64,000 bases of DNA from positions 33,739 through 97,738 of the forward strand of contig NZ_QLLC01000014.1 of assembly GCF_003350205.1 (NCBI RefSeq), written 5' to 3'. The stretch is from Brevundimonas bullata (GTDB taxonomy: Bacteria; Pseudomonadota; Alphaproteobacteria; Caulobacterales; Caulobacteraceae). Under the pieces are notes generated by a model that was not told the origin of the DNA, did not search any database, and was given only the letters and a program-made list of their open reading frames with translations. Shown piece after piece: positions 9,478-21,226 of the stretch. The position numbers and the translations under genes were made by a program. Numbering within the stretch: position 1 is the first letter of the stretch; each line of letters opens with the position of its first letter.

Positions 9478-10881
9478 ATGCGCGTCTTTCTGGCATCCAT
9501 CCCCCTGGAAGGGGCGAAAGTCGTCGTCGTCGGCGGGGGTGAACCCGCCCTGGCGAAGCTGCGCCTGTTCCTGAACAGCCCCGCCGACCTCGTCTGGTTC
9601 ACGCCGGACGGCGCGCCCGCCGCGCTGGAAACGCCGCCCGCCGCCCCGACGCCCAACGCCCGCCTTCCCGACGCCGCCGATCTGCGCGGCGCCCGAATGG
9701 TCTTCATCGCCCTGAGCGATATCGCCCTGGCCCGCCGCATCGCCGAGGCCGCGCGCAAGGCCGGCGCCCAGGCCAACATCGTCGACCAGCCCGCCTTCAG
9801 CGACTTCCACACCCCCGCCCTGATCGACCGCGACGACGTGGTCGTGGGCGTGGCCACTGGCGGGAACGCCCCCATCCTGGCCCGCGATCTGCGCTCACGG
9901 ATCGAAGCCGTCCTGCCGCAGGGGGTGGCCTCGGTCGCCCAGCTGGCGGGCGAACTGCGCGGCGCGGTCAAGGACGCGATCCCCGACTTCCTCGCGCGCC
10001 GCCGCTTCTGGGAGAAGGCCTTCCGCAGTCCCGCCGCAGACCTGGCCGCCGACGGCCGCATGGCCGAGGCCCGCCGCGAGATGGTCCGGCTGCTGAACGT
10101 CGCCTCCGCGCCCCGTGATGAGGCCGATCAAGGCATCGTCCATATCGTCGGCGCCGGTCCCGGCGATCCCGAGTTGCTGACCCTCAAGGCCCTGCGCGCG
10201 CTTCAGGACGCCGACGTCATCATCCACGACAAGCTGGTCTCGGCCGAGGTGCTGGACCGCGCCCGCCGTGACGCCCGGCGCATCTACGTCGGCAAGACGC
10301 GTGGCGACCATTCGGTGCCGCAGGACCAGATCGAACAGCTGATAATCGAGGAAGCCCGCGCCGGCCACCGTGTCGTGCGCCTGAAAGGCGGCGACCCCTT
10401 CGTATTCGGACGCGGCGGCGAGGAGCTGGAGGCCGTGCGCGCCGCCGGGATCGAGGCCATCGTCGTGCCGGGCGTCACCGCCGCTCTCGCCTGCGCCGCC
10501 TCGACCGGCCTGCCCCTGACCCACCGCGATCACGCCCAGGCCGTGACCTTCGTCACCGGCCAGCCCAAGCCGGGCGGGCAAGCCGCCGACTGGGCTCGGC
10601 TGGCGGCGCCGAACCATACGCTGGCCGTCTATATGGGCGCGGGCCAAGCCGCTGAGATCGCGTCGAACCTGATCGCCGCCGGTCGTGACGGCGCCACCCC
10701 CGTCGCCGTTGTCGAGAACGGCAGCCGCCCGGATCAGCGCACGCTCAAGGGACGGCTCGACGATCTGGCCGCCCTGGTCGCACGCATGGATCTGACCGGC
10801 CCCGCCCTGCTGTTCATCGGCGAAACCGCCGCCCTGGCCGTCGCCAGCGATGAGCGCGCCCTGATCGAGGCCGCCGCATGA
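9478..10881 (+). CDS. cysG: CysG siroheme synthase (multifunctional)
   Basis: Makes siroheme, the cofactor of sulfite reductase, from uroporphyrinogen III. The N-terminal half (about 1-210) is the precorrin-2 dehydrogenase/ferrochelatase domain with VVVVGGGEPALAKLRLF. The C-terminal half (about 220-467) is the SAM-dependent methyltransferase with GAGPGDPELLTLKAL and GGDPFVFGRGGEE. At 467 residues it matches full-length CysG. It opens the plus-strand operon cysG-DUF2849-cysI-cysH-cysK-sbp-cysTWA, and its stop overlaps the next start (ATGA), so cofactor supply is coupled to reductase expression. Confidence 0.95.
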   Translation: MRVFLASIPLEGAKVVVVGGGEPALAKLRLFLNSPADLVWFTPDGAPAALETPPAAPTPNARLPDAADLRGARMVFIALSDIALARRIAEAARKAGAQANIVDQPAFSDFHTPALIDRDDVVVGVATGGNAPILARDLRSRIEAVLPQGVASVAQLAGELRGAVKDAIPDFLARRRFWEKAFRSPAADLAADGRMAEARREMVRLLNVASAPRDEADQGIVHIVGAGPGDPELLTLKALRALQDADVIIHDKLVSAEVLDRARRDARRIYVGKTRGDHSVPQDQIEQLIIEEARAGHRVVRLKGGDPFVFGRGGEELEAVRAAGIEAIVVPGVTAALACAASTGLPLTHRDHAQAVTFVTGQPKPGGQAADWARLAAPNHTLAVYMGAGQAAEIASNLIAAGRDGATPVAVVENGSRPDQRTLKGRLDDLAALVARMDLTGPALLFIGETAALAVASDERALIEAAA

Positions 10882-11164
10882 AGCTGCTGACCGCCAACCG
10901 CCTGAACGACGGCCGCGTCATCTATCTGGGCGAGGCTGACGCCGCCGTGGAAGCCATCGACGCCGCTCGCATTCTGGACGCGGACGCCGCCGAGGCCGCT
11001 CTGACTCTGGCCCAGTCTCGACCGGCCGTCTTCGTCAATCCGTATCTGATCGAGGTCGAGGACCGCGCGCCCTCGGGCCGCGACCGGCTGAAGGAGCGCA
11101 TCCGCTCGGTCGGCCCCACCGTCGGCCACAGCCTCGACTTCGCCGCTCGAAACGAGACCCCCTG

Positions 11165-11165
<1 letters not shown>
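10878..11165 (+). CDS. DUF2849 protein of the cys operon
   Basis: A 95-residue cytoplasmic protein starting within the cysG stop (ATGA) and ending in an overlap with cysI. It begins MKLLTANRLNDGRVIYLGE, the characteristic opening of DUF2849, a family found almost only between cysG and cysI in alphaproteobacteria. There is no signal peptide, metal motif or known fold in view. Strict synteny implies a role in sulfite reduction, perhaps reductase assembly or electron delivery, but the function is unknown. Confidence 0.88.
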
Positions 11166-12818
<1,653 letters not shown>

Positions 12819-12832
<14 letters not shown>

Positions 12833-13883
12833 GCAAGTCCAGGACGGGGTCCGCCTGAGCGTTTCCACGCCCGAGGAAGACGTCCGCGCGGCGGCGACGG
12901 CCAACGACAGCCTGATTCTGGAGTTCGAGGCCTTTCGCGACGGGCGCGGCTTCTCGCTGGCGGCGGTCCTGCGAGGCCTAGGCTATCGCGGTCGCCTGAT
13001 CGCCGCCGGCAAGGTCCTGCCCGATCAGGCCCGGCACCTGCGCCGCTGCGGCTTCGACGCGGTCGAGCTGTCGCCCGGCGCAGACCCCGCGCCGTGGCGG
13101 CGCATGGATCAGGTGTTCAGCGCCGCCTATCAGCCCGCGTCCGGCGACGACCGACTGGTCTGGCGTCAGCGCCACACCAACCCCGACGCCGCCCTGGCCG
13201 CCCGCCTCAACGCCCAATGGGGCCAGGCCGCCGCCGAAGACCTGCTGCGCGCGGTTCTGGACCCTGCCCTGGAGCGCAAGGCCGCCGTCATATCCTCCTT
13301 CGGCGCCGAGGCGGCGGTCCTGCTGCATCTGATCTCGCGCGTCCGGCCCGACCTGCCCGTCGTCTTCCTCGAAACCGGCCAGCACTTCTTCCAGACCCTG
13401 GCCTATCGCCGCGAACTGACGGAACGACTGGGCCTGACCGATGTGCGGGACATCAAGCCCGAGGCCGCCGCCCTGTCCAAGGCCGACCCGCGCGGCGACC
13501 TGTGGCGCAGTGCGCCCGACGCCTGCTGCACCATTCGCAAGGTCCAGCCGCTGGCGCAAGCGCTGGCCGGTTTCGACACCCGCATCACCGGCCGCAAACG
13601 CTATCAGAACAGCCACCGCGCCGCGCTCGAACCGTTCGAGGCCGCCGACGGCGTCCTGACCGTCAACCCGCTCGCCGCCTGGTCAGCCGATCAGACCGAG
13701 ACCTGGCTGCGCGACCACCAACTGCCGCGTCATCCGCTGGTCGAGCAGGGCTACCCCTCCATCGGCTGCTGGCCCTGCACCCGCGCCGTGGAAACAGGCG
13801 AGAACGCCCGAGACGGCCGCTGGGCCGGTCAGGAGAAGACCGAGTGCGGCATCCACGAACGGGCGCTGGCCCCGGCCTGTTGA
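12819..13883 (+). CDS. cysH: DUF934-CysH fusion, adenylylsulfate/PAPS reductase
   Basis: A 354-residue protein joining two parts that are often separate neighbours. Residues 1-115 match DUF934 (FEAFRDGRGFSLAAVLR, then YRGRLIAAG and RRCGFDAVEL). Residues from about 130 are a CysH reductase with the PP-loop-like SSFGAEAAVLLHL, ETGQHFFQTLAYR, and the RITGRKRYQ region. A CC pair near 235, CWPC near 317 and the catalytic ECGIHE near 342 give the full cysteine set of [4Fe-4S] enzymes, which usually use APS; substrate choice between APS and PAPS is inferred. The start overlaps cysI by 14 bases. No internal start with a good ribosome site separates the halves. Confidence 0.92.
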
Positions 13884-13937
13884 CGCTCGTTTCACACATC
13901 GCCGGCCCCTTCCCAAGACCTGATCCAGAGACATCCC

Positions 13938-14957
13938 TTGTCCATCGCCAGCATCATCAACCTCATCGGCGACACGCCGCTCATCCGCCTGAATCGCCTG
14001 TCGGACGCCACCGGCTGCGAGATCTTAGGCAAGGCGGAGTTCCTGAACCCCGGCCAGTCCATCAAGGACCGCGCCGCCCTATCCATCGTGCAAAAGGCCA
14101 AGGCCTCGGGCGCGTTGCGGCCCGGCGGGGTCATCGTGGAAGGCACAGCGGGCAATACCGGCATCGGCCTAGCCCTGGTGGGCGCGGCGCTGGGCCACCG
14201 CGTGGTCATCGTCATGCCGCGCACCCAGTCCGAAGAGAAGAAGCTGGCCATCCGCGCCCTGGGCGCACGGCTGATCGAGGTGGACGCCGCCCCCTTCTCC
14301 AGCCCCAACCACTTCGTCCACTACTCCGAAGAAGTGGCGCGCAAGCTGAACCTGACCGAGCCCCACGGCGCCTTCTGGGCCAATCAGTTCGACAACATCG
14401 CCAACCGCGCCGCCCACTATGAAGGCACCGCCGCCGAGATATGGGAACAGACCCAGGGCAAGGTCGACGCTTTCGTCAGCGCCGTCGGCAGCGGCGGCAC
14501 GCTGGCCGGCGTCGGCGCCTTCCTGCGCGAACACAACCCGGCGGTGAAGATCGCCCTGGCCGACCCGGCGGGCGCCGCGCTGTTCAACTGGTTCACCCAG
14601 GGTCAGATGACCGGCGAGGGCAGCTCGATCACCGAGGGCATCGGCGTGGCCCGCATCACCGGCAACCTCGAAGGCTTCACCCCAGACTTCGCCTATCGGA
14701 TCGAAGACGCTGAATTCCTGCCCATTCTGTTCGATCTGGTGTCGCACGAGGGTCTGTCGCTCGGCGGCTCCTCAGGGGTCAATCTGGCGAGCGCCGTGCG
14801 GCTGGCGCGCGACCTGGGACCGGGCAAGACCATCGTCACCGTCCTGTGCGATCCCGGCACGCGCTACGCCTCGCGCCTGTTCAACGCGGAGTTCCTGCGC
14901 AGCAAGGGGCTGCCGACCCCGCACTGGGTCAAGGATGATGTGCGCGTGTCGGCGTGA
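13938..14957 (+). CDS. cysK: Cysteine synthase A
   Basis: PLP enzyme that makes cysteine from O-acetylserine and sulfide. At 339 residues it is slightly longer than most CysK. The PLP lysine is in GQSIKDRAA (K43), the phosphate loop in [11 protein letters not shown], and the C-terminal serine loop in [10 protein letters not shown]. The reading frame opens with TTG at 13938; no nearer ATG fits the conserved N-terminus ([13 protein letters not shown]). It is the end-point enzyme of the reduction operon, 54 bases after cysH. A clear paralogue lies at 62729-63733 beside another LysR gene, so the cell has at least two. Confidence 0.95.
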   Translation: MSIASIINLIGDTPLIRLNRLSDATGCEILGKAEFLNPGQSIKDRAALSIVQKAKASGALRPGGVIVEGTAGNTGIGLALVGAALGHRVVIVMPRTQSEEKKLAIRALGARLIEVDAAPFSSPNHFVHYSEEVARKLNLTEPHGAFWANQFDNIANRAAHYEGTAAEIWEQTQGKVDAFVSAVGSGGTLAGVGAFLREHNPAVKIALADPAGAALFNWFTQGQMTGEGSSITEGIGVARITGNLEGFTPDFAYRIEDAEFLPILFDLVSHEGLSLGGSSGVNLASAVRLARDLGPGKTIVTVLCDPGTRYASRLFNAEFLRSKGLPTPHWVKDDVRVSA

Positions 14958-14971
14958 TGGGGGGCTTGACC

Positions 14972-15982
14972 ATGGACCGTCGCGGCCTTCTGCTCGGCGC
15001 CGGAGGCTTGGCCCTCAGCGGCTGCGCCCAGCCCAAGGGCGCCCAGGCCGCCCTGCTCAACGTCTCCTATGACCCGACGCGTGAGTTCTACCGCGCCTAT
15101 AACGAAGCCTTCCTCGCCCGTTGGCGCGACGACGGCGGCGCGTCCTTTGCGGTTGAACAGTCTCACGGCGGCTCCGGCAAGCAGGCCCGCGCCGTCATCG
15201 ACGGCCTGCCGGGCGACGTCGTCACCCTGGCCCTGGCCTCCGACATCGACGAGATCGCCGCGCGCGGCCTGATCGCCGCCGACTGGCAGACCCGTCTGCC
15301 GAACAACGCCTCGCCCTACACCTCGACCATCGTCTTCCTGGTGCGCAAGGGGAACCCCAAGGCCATTCACGACTGGCCCGATCTGCTCAAACCCGGCGTC
15401 GAAGTCATAACCCCCAATCCCAAGACCTCCGGCGGCGCACGCTGGAACTATCTGGCGGCCTGGGCCGACGCCCTGCGGCGTCCGGGCGGGACGGAGCCAT
15501 CGGCGCAAGCCTTCGTCACCGAACTGTTCCGCCGCGTGCCGGTGCTCGACACCGGCGCGCGCGGGTCGACTACCACCTTCGTCCAGCGCGGCATCGGCGA
15601 CGTCCTGCTGACGTGGGAGAACGAAGCCTTCCTCGCCGCCCGTGAACTGGGACCGGACAAGGTCGACATCATCGCCCCGCCCTTCTCCATCCTGGCCGAA
15701 CCGCCGGTGGCCGTGGTTGACAGCGTCTTGGACCGCAAGGGCACGCGCGACCGCGCCCAAGCCTACCTGAGCCAACTCTACGACGAACCGGCTCAGGTTC
15801 TGGCCGCCCAACACTTCTATCGCCCGCGCAACCCGGTCGTGGCTGCCCGCTTCGCTGACCGGTTCCCTCAGATCCGCATGGTCGCCATCTCCGACTTCGG
15901 CGGCTGGAGCGCGGCTCAGAAGCGCCACTTCGCCGACGGCGGCGTCTTCGACCATATCCATCAACCCGGCCAACGACCGTGA
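14972..15982 (+). CDS. sbp: Sulfate/thiosulfate ABC transporter substrate-binding protein
   Basis: Periplasmic sulfate binder of 336 residues. The N-terminus [19 protein letters not shown] combines a twin-arginine-like start with a lipobox, so it may be lipidated rather than freely soluble. Family hallmarks include [28 protein letters not shown] and [16 protein letters not shown]. Starts at GTG 14954 and ATG 14957 overlap the cysK stop; ATG 14972 is preferred because a GGGGGG ribosome site sits about seven bases before it. It is followed directly by cysT through a GTGA overlap. Confidence 0.93.
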   Translation: MDRRGLLLGAGGLALSGCAQPKGAQAALLNVSYDPTREFYRAYNEAFLARWRDDGGASFAVEQSHGGSGKQARAVIDGLPGDVVTLALASDIDEIAARGLIAADWQTRLPNNASPYTSTIVFLVRKGNPKAIHDWPDLLKPGVEVITPNPKTSGGARWNYLAAWADALRRPGGTEPSAQAFVTELFRRVPVLDTGARGSTTTFVQRGIGDVLLTWENEAFLAARELGPDKVDIIAPPFSILAEPPVAVVDSVLDRKGTRDRAQAYLSQLYDEPAQVLAAQHFYRPRNPVVAARFADRFPQIRMVAISDFGGWSAAQKRHFADGGVFDHIHQPGQRP

Positions 15983-16824
15983 CCCGACAGGCCGGTCGAC
16001 GTGCCTGGAGAACCCCCAGCCCCCTTCCCGGCTTCTCCCTCTCGCTGGGATTTACGGTCGCCTATCTGTCGCTCTTCGTCCTCATCCCCCTGACCGCCCT
16101 GGCGATCCGGCCTTGGGAGAACGGTTTCGACAACGTCATCGCCGCCGTCGCCTCGCCGCGTGCCCAGGCGGCCCTGAGGCTCAGCTTCATCGCCGCCGCC
16201 GTCGCCGCCGCCGTCAATGCGATCATGGGCGGGCTGCTGGCCTGGGTGCTGACCCGCTACGACTTCCCCGGCAAGCGGCTGGCCGATGCGGTGATCGACC
16301 TGCCCTTCGCCCTGCCGACGGCGGTGGCCGGCATCGCCCTGACCGCCCTCTACGCCCAGAACGGACCCATCGGCGGCCTGCTGGCGCCGCTGGGCGTCAA
16401 GATCGCCTACACCCCGGTTGGGGTGGTCGTGGCCATGATCTTCGTCGGCCTGCCCTTCGTCGTCCGCTCCATCCAGCCCGTACTTCAGGACCTGGATCAG
16501 GAGGTCGAGGCCGCGGCCGAGACCCTGGGCGCCTCGCCGTTTCAGCGCGCCACGCGCGTCATCCTGCCCGCCGTCCTGCCCGCCCTGCTGTCCGGCGTCG
16601 GTCTCGCCTTCGCGCGCGGGGTCGGAGAATACGGCTCGGTCATCTTCATCGCCGGCAACATGCCGCTGCGGTCAGAGATCGCGCCCCTGCTGATCGTCAC
16701 CCAGCTGGAGCAGTTCGACTATGCCGGGGCCGCGACCATTGGCATGGCCATGCTGATCCTGTCCTTTCTCATCCTGCTCGGCTTCAACGGTCTGCAAGGC
16801 CTGATCGCGAGGCGGGGCGCATGA
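15979..16824 (+). CDS. cysT: Sulfate ABC transporter permease CysT
   Basis: Inner-membrane permease of 281 residues with about six membrane helices. It carries the ABC permease EAA loop ([20 protein letters not shown]) that docks with CysA, and CysT-specific text such as [15 protein letters not shown] and [15 protein letters not shown]. It starts at GTG 15979 in a four-base overlap with the sbp stop and ends in an ATGA overlap with cysW, showing tight translational coupling. It forms a heterodimer with CysW. Confidence 0.95.
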   Translation: MTRQAGRRAWRTPSPLPGFSLSLGFTVAYLSLFVLIPLTALAIRPWENGFDNVIAAVASPRAQAALRLSFIAAAVAAAVNAIMGGLLAWVLTRYDFPGKRLADAVIDLPFALPTAVAGIALTALYAQNGPIGGLLAPLGVKIAYTPVGVVVAMIFVGLPFVVRSIQPVLQDLDQEVEAAAETLGASPFQRATRVILPAVLPALLSGVGLAFARGVGEYGSVIFIAGNMPLRSEIAPLLIVTQLEQFDYAGAATIGMAMLILSFLILLGFNGLQGLIARRGA

Positions 16825-17684
16825 CGGCCGAAACCCTGCGGCTCTCAGCGGCTCGCCCCCGCAACCTCAGCCTCGGTCGCGGCCTGCTCATCGGTCTGGC
16901 CCTGCTGTGGCTGACGCTCATCGTGTTGGCCCCGCTCAGCGTCATTCTGGTCGAAGCCCTGCGAAAAGGCCTGGGCGCCGCCGTCGCCAGTCTGTCCCAG
17001 CCCGACGTCTGGGCCGCCGCCCGCCTGACCCTGCTGACCACGGCCATCGCCACACCGTTGAACGCCGTCTTCGGCCTGGCCGCCGCCTGGTGCGTCACCC
17101 GGTTCGACTTTATCGGCAAGACCCTGCTGATGGCGCTGATCGACTTGCCGCTCTCAGTGTCTCCGGTCATTTCCGGCCTGGTCTGGGTCCTGCTGTTCGG
17201 CGCCTCGGGCTGGTTCGCGCCCTGGCTGAACGCCGCCGGTCTCCAGATCATGTTCACCCCGGTCGCCATTGTCCTGGCGACGATCCTTGTGACCCTGCCC
17301 TATGTCGCGCGCGAACTGATCCCCCTGATGCAGCAACAAGGTTCGGACGAGGAACTGGCCGCCTTGACGCTCGGCGCCCGCCCCTCCGCCATCTTCCTCT
17401 TCATCACCCTGCCGAACGTGCGCTGGGCCCTGCTTTACGGCGTGCTGCTGGCTAACGCGCGCGCCATGGGCGAGTTCGGGGCCGTCTCGGTCGTGTCCGG
17501 GCACATTCGCGGCCTGACCAACACCCTGCCGCTGCACGTCGAGATTCTCTACAACGAGTATGACTTCGTCGGCGCCTTCGCGACCGCCGCGCTGCTGGCG
17601 GTTCTGGCGCTCCTGACCCTGGTTCTGAAGTCCTTCCTCGAGCACCGCCACGCCGACGACCTCGCCGCGAGGGGGCGGCGCTGA
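16821..17684 (+). CDS. cysW: Sulfate ABC transporter permease CysW
   Basis: Second membrane subunit, 287 residues, partner of CysT. DLPLSVSPVISGLVWVLLFG and ARAMGEFGAVSVVSGHIRG are CysW signatures, and an EAA-type loop (ELAALTLGARPSAIFLF) is present. The start is ATG 16821 within the cysT stop; longer upstream reading in this frame only shadows cysT. The stop is one base before the cysA start. Confidence 0.95.
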   Translation: MTAETLRLSAARPRNLSLGRGLLIGLALLWLTLIVLAPLSVILVEALRKGLGAAVASLSQPDVWAAARLTLLTTAIATPLNAVFGLAAAWCVTRFDFIGKTLLMALIDLPLSVSPVISGLVWVLLFGASGWFAPWLNAAGLQIMFTPVAIVLATILVTLPYVARELIPLMQQQGSDEELAALTLGARPSAIFLFITLPNVRWALLYGVLLANARAMGEFGAVSVVSGHIRGLTNTLPLHVEILYNEYDFVGAFATAALLAVLALLTLVLKSFLEHRHADDLAARGRR

Positions 17685-17685
17685 C

Positions 17686-18735
17686 ATGACCCTCGACATT
17701 CAGTCCATCACCCGCGCCTATGACGGCCTGCCCGCCCTGGACAACGTCAGCCTGACCGTCCGAGACGGCGAGTTCCTGGCCCTGCTCGGCCCTTCCGGCT
17801 CGGGCAAGACCACGCTTCTACGCATCATGGCCGGGCTGGACCGCCCCTCCGCCGGACAGGTCCGGTTCAACGGCGAGGACTTCCTGGCCCTCAGCCCGCG
17901 CGAGCGCCGCGTCGGCATGGTGTTCCAAAGCTACGCCCTGTTCCGCCACATGACGGTGGCCGACAACATCGCCTTCGGCCTGAAGGTCCGCCCGCGCGGA
18001 TCACGCCCAGCTCGCGCCGAAATCGCCGAGCGCGTCCACGACCTGCTGCGGCTGATCCAGTTGGAAGGTTACGACGCCCGCTACCCCAGCCAGCTTTCCG
18101 GCGGCCAGCGCCAGCGCGTGGCCCTGGCCCGCGCCCTGGCCATCGAACCGCGCCTGCTGCTGCTGGACGAGCCCTTTGGCGCCCTGGACGCCCGCGTCCG
18201 CCGCGACCTGCGTCGCTGGCTGCGTCAGGTCCATGAGCAGACCGGCGTGACGACCGTCCTCGTCACCCACGATCAGGAAGAGGCGCTGGAGCTGGCGGAC
18301 CGCGTCGTCATCCTGCGTCAGGGCAAGGTCGAGCAGGTCGACACGCCCCAGGCCCTCTACGACCGCCCCGCCTCGGCCTTCGTCCACGACTTCCTCGGCG
18401 AAGGCCTCCAGCTTCAGGCCACGGTGGCGCGCGGCGAGGTCATGTCCAGCGACTGGCGCGCCCCCTCCGACGCCCCCACCGGCGACGCCTTCCTCTGCAT
18501 CCGCCCCGAAGATCTGGAGGCGAGCGACACGGGCCTGTTCGGCGTGGTCATATCCAGCCTGCGACGCGGTGACAGGGCGCGCGTCGCCGTGTCCCTGCAT
18601 GGCCGCAGACTGGAGCTGGACCGCGCCGTCGGCGACCCGCTCACAATCCTCGCTCCCGGAGAGCCGGTCCGCCTTCACCCCCGCCGTTTTCACGTCCTCG
18701 CCGAGCGCGGAGACACCCTGACGAAAAGCGCATGA
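17686..18735 (+). CDS. cysA: Sulfate/thiosulfate ABC transporter ATP-binding protein CysA
   Basis: Cytoplasmic ATPase of 349 residues powering the CysTW channel. Walker [13 protein letters not shown], signature [15 protein letters not shown], Walker [13 protein letters not shown] and switch [11 protein letters not shown] are intact. The C-terminal portion (about 240-349) is the TOBE-like regulatory domain with [17 protein letters not shown] ribosome site precedes ATG 17686. It is the last intact gene of the operon; its stop overlaps the start of a 27-codon gene stump. Confidence 0.96.
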   Translation: MTLDIQSITRAYDGLPALDNVSLTVRDGEFLALLGPSGSGKTTLLRIMAGLDRPSAGQVRFNGEDFLALSPRERRVGMVFQSYALFRHMTVADNIAFGLKVRPRGSRPARAEIAERVHDLLRLIQLEGYDARYPSQLSGGQRQRVALARALAIEPRLLLLDEPFGALDARVRRDLRRWLRQVHEQTGVTTVLVTHDQEEALELADRVVILRQGKVEQVDTPQALYDRPASAFVHDFLGEGLQLQATVARGEVMSSDWRAPSDAPTGDAFLCIRPEDLEASDTGLFGVVISSLRRGDRARVAVSLHGRRLELDRAVGDPLTILAPGEPVRLHPRRFHVLAERGDTLTKSA

Positions 18736-18815
18736 GCGGACCGCCTGTCGCCGTCATCGGCGCGGGTTTCAGCTGCCTGCTGAGCGTTAGCGATCAATCG
18801 TCCTCAGTTTTTTGA
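18732..18815 (+). pseudogene. Stump of an FAD/NAD(P)-binding protein gene
   Basis: A 27-codon reading frame starting in an ATGA overlap with cysA. Its first residues, [14 protein letters not shown], are a perfect beta1-GxGxxG dinucleotide-binding start as in FAD/NAD(P)-binding oxidoreductases; after this the next residue is C where glycine is expected and the text becomes unrelated (LLSVSDQSSSVF) before a stop. The convergent popA gene ends only 12 codons inside it. The simplest reading is that a flavoprotein gene at the end of the cys operon was deleted, leaving its translated N-terminus. Confidence 0.6.
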
Positions 18816-20123
18816 CAGGTCAGCCGAGGCCCGTTCCAGAACGGCTGCGGGCGTTTCGCCGTCCAGCATCTCGGCCACGCCGACGTCAAACTCGACCACG
18901 AAGGGCGAGCGATCCTTGCCGGCGTCGAAGGCGGTGCAGGCGATGACCGCCGAAATTCGTTCGGCCGCCAGACGCGCCGCCCTTGCCCCCGTCGCCGGCA
19001 GCACTAGGGCGAACAGCTCAGGCCCGAGACGCGCCGCCGTGTCCTCGACCCGCACCAGGCGTGACACCATGGCGCCAATCTGCGGCATCGCGCGGTCAAG
19101 CCAGCCTCCGCTACGGGCCTGAGCCACCGGCTCGCGCTCAGCCACCCTCAGGACGCATACAGACAGGGCGCGATTGCGCGACCGGGCGCCCTCGGCCACT
19201 CGGCCCAGGTGCGCCGCGAACAGGTCCCGAGTGAACAGTCCCGTGGCGCTGTCCATCAGGTCCGAGCCGCGCACGGAATCGAGCGCGCGTCGGATCGCCT
19301 GACGGCGACGATGATTGCGCGCAAGGGCTAGAACCCGTTCTGCGGTCTCGTCTTCCGGCGTCTCGGCGGCGGCGACGTCGGCAAAGCCACGACGGAAGAG
19401 ATCTTCCAGTTCGACCTCGGCCGCGCCGCGCAAATAAAGGACCAGCGGGATATGATAGAGGCGGGTGTTCCGCTTCATCCCCGACGCGATCGACAAGGCC
19501 GGGGCGTGATCCTGACCGCCCCACAGAACAGCAGCGTCAAACGCCCGCTCGTGCAGATAGTCAAAGGCGGTATAGGGCGTCGGCGCAGCGACGACCTCGG
19601 CGCCGGCGGCCGACAGGGCGTTGGACATGGCCAGGAAGCGACGGTCAGCCGCCCCGGCGGTCAGGATCTGCAGCGGCGTTTCGCCCAGATCCGGCGCCGT
19701 CAACGTCACCCCGTGGGCGGCGAAGGTGGCCTGCCTCAGTCGGAATTCTTCTTCTGCGATGCCCGCCCGGATCAGCTGCTCCAGCCGCAGGGCGGCCTGC
19801 GACGGATGCGGCGGCGACGACATCATCAGGTCCACATCGCCGCCCTCGGCCGCGCTGCTTCCAATCATGAGGATGGGCAGATAGCGTGGCGCGGCGGCCT
19901 TGCGCAGGCGCGCGACAATGTCCTGGCCCTCCAGTCCGCGCGCATCCACGACAGCCGCGTCGACCGTCATGTCCTTCAACACCTGTTCGGCAGCGTTCAG
20001 GGATCGCCCCGTCAGGGTGGTCCAGCCCAGATGATCCAACCCCTCGCAAAGGGGACCGATCAGGACGTCATCAACAGCGACGACCAATAGACGCGGATCG
20101 GAATCCAAACACTTCTCTCCCAT
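18804..20123 (-). CDS. popA: PopA-like cell-cycle regulator (REC-REC-degenerate GGDEF)
   Basis: A 439-residue cytoplasmic regulator. Residues 10-125 form a receiver domain with acidic residues at 18-19 and candidate phospho-acceptor D60 (AAVVDARG). A second receiver (about 150-265) has tryptophan where the acceptor Asp should be (AAVLWGG). The C-terminal GGDEF-like domain has GPELF (367-371) in place of GGDEF, so cyclase activity is unlikely, while the allosteric c-di-GMP site RVED (358-361) keeps exact RxxD-N5 spacing. This matches Caulobacter PopA, which binds c-di-GMP and recruits CtrA for ClpXP degradation. ATG 20123 is chosen because the receiver fold follows directly; longer upstream reading is arginine-rich and unlikely. 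Confidence 0.85.
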   Translation of the reverse strand: MGEKCLDSDPRLLVVAVDDVLIGPLCEGLDHLGWTTLTGRSLNAAEQVLKDMTVDAAVVDARGLEGQDIVARLRKAAAPRYLPILMIGSSAAEGGDVDLMMSSPPHPSQAALRLEQLIRAGIAEEEFRLRQATFAAHGVTLTAPDLGETPLQILTAGAADRRFLAMSNALSAAGAEVVAAPTPYTAFDYLHERAFDAAVLWGGQDHAPALSIASGMKRNTRLYHIPLVLYLRGAAEVELEDLFRRGFADVAAAETPEDETAERVLALARNHRRRQAIRRALDSVRGSDLMDSATGLFTRDLFAAHLGRVAEGARSRNRALSVCVLRVAEREPVAQARSGGWLDRAMPQIGAMVSRLVRVEDTAARLGPELFALVLPATGARAARLAAERISAVIACTAFDAGKDRSPFVVEFDVGVAEMLDGETPAAVLERASADLSKN

Positions 20124-20211
20124 GGCCTGGACGGCTCGCCCCCGACGCCGATGCTCCAGGCCGGGACCATGATACTGATCACGTCGCCGATCTAGCAATG
20201 GGGGCCGCAAG

Positions 20212-20239
20212 AGACAGCGGTGCAAAACCATCGCTGTCT
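20212..20239. other. Short inverted repeat between popA and yihY
   Basis: AGACAGCG and CGCTGTCT form a perfect 8-base stem around a 12-base loop in the 140-base divergent gap. There is no T-run, so it is not a standard terminator; it could be an operator or a leader hairpin. Nothing else recognisable lies in this gap. Confidence 0.3.
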
Positions 20240-20263
20240 TCGGTGGGTTTCCCCATAGGGCAA

Positions 20264-21226
20264 ATGAGGTTAATCGGTCGCTTTGACGATGATCGAGGCG
20301 AAAGCTTGAATCAGCCCACCTCCCTATTGGCCCAGCCCCTGTTCTGGGGTCGCCTGGCGGTGCGCGCCTTCGCTCGCAGCTGGGGGCGTGACGTCATGCT
20401 CTATACCGGCGGCGTGTCCTTTTTCGCCCTGCTGGCGCTATTCCCCGCCATCGCCATCCTGATCGGCTTCTACAAGGCGGTCCTGTCGATCGGTCAGGTC
20501 AGCGAGCAGGCGACCGCATTGGCCGATGTTCTGCCGCACGCCGCACGCGCCATCTTCATCAATGAAATCGAGCGCCTGGCCCATACCTCGGCGCGCACCG
20601 TCTCGGCGCAGAGCGCCCTGGCCCTGGTGATCGGCGGCTACGCCGCACACCGTGGTTTCAAGGCCTTGCTGGCCGGACTTAATCTGATCCACGACGAAAC
20701 CGAACCCCACGGCTTCTTCAAGTTCAATCTTCTAGCCGTCTTCGTCGCCCTGTTCGCCTTCGCCCTGTTCACCGTCGTGTCGGGCGCGGTCGTCACCTCC
20801 CGGCTTTTGGAACACACGCAGGATTCCCGAATCCTCGCCTGGCTGACCCTGCCGCTGGATGGGCTGTGGCCGTCGCTGGGTCTATGGCTGGGGCTGACCA
20901 TGCTCTATCGCTACGCCATGTCCCACAAGACGCGCGTGGCCTGGACGCCGGCCCTGCTGGGCGGACTGATGGCGACGGTGATGTCATCGGTCTTCTCGTG
21001 GCTCTGCGCCATCTATGTCGAGCAGATCGCCCAGCTCGGGGCCACCTACGGCTCGGTCGGCGCGGTCGTGGTGCTGCTGATCTGGCTGTCGTGGAACGTC
21101 AACGCCATCTTCTATGGCGGCGCCTTCGCCACGGAACTGGAAATCGCCTGGAAGCCCGAAGCGCCGGAGATTGAAATCAGCGCTTCAGTCGTCAATCTGT
21201 CGGAGCGGCGCCAGTCTCGACAGTGA
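20264..21226 (+). CDS. YihY/BrkB family inner-membrane protein
   Basis: A 320-residue polytopic protein of the YihY/virulence-factor-BrkB family (often mislabelled RNase BN). The family core GRDVMLYTGGVSFFALLALFP, the central ARTVSAQSALALVIGGY region and the C-terminal YGSVGAVVVLLIWLSWNVNA with FYGGAFATELE are all visible, with about six membrane segments. ATG 20264 is used; a TTG at about 20306 preceded by GAGGCGAAAG is an alternative start that would trim 14 residues. Its molecular role is unknown. The 3' end overlaps the convergent TusA-like gene by 35 bases. Confidence 0.9.
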   Translation: MRLIGRFDDDRGESLNQPTSLLAQPLFWGRLAVRAFARSWGRDVMLYTGGVSFFALLALFPAIAILIGFYKAVLSIGQVSEQATALADVLPHAARAIFINEIERLAHTSARTVSAQSALALVIGGYAAHRGFKALLAGLNLIHDETEPHGFFKFNLLAVFVALFAFALFTVVSGAVVTSRLLEHTQDSRILAWLTLPLDGLWPSLGLWLGLTMLYRYAMSHKTRVAWTPALLGGLMATVMSSVFSWLCAIYVEQIAQLGATYGSVGAVVVLLIWLSWNVNAIFYGGAFATELEIAWKPEAPEIEISASVVNLSERRQSRQ

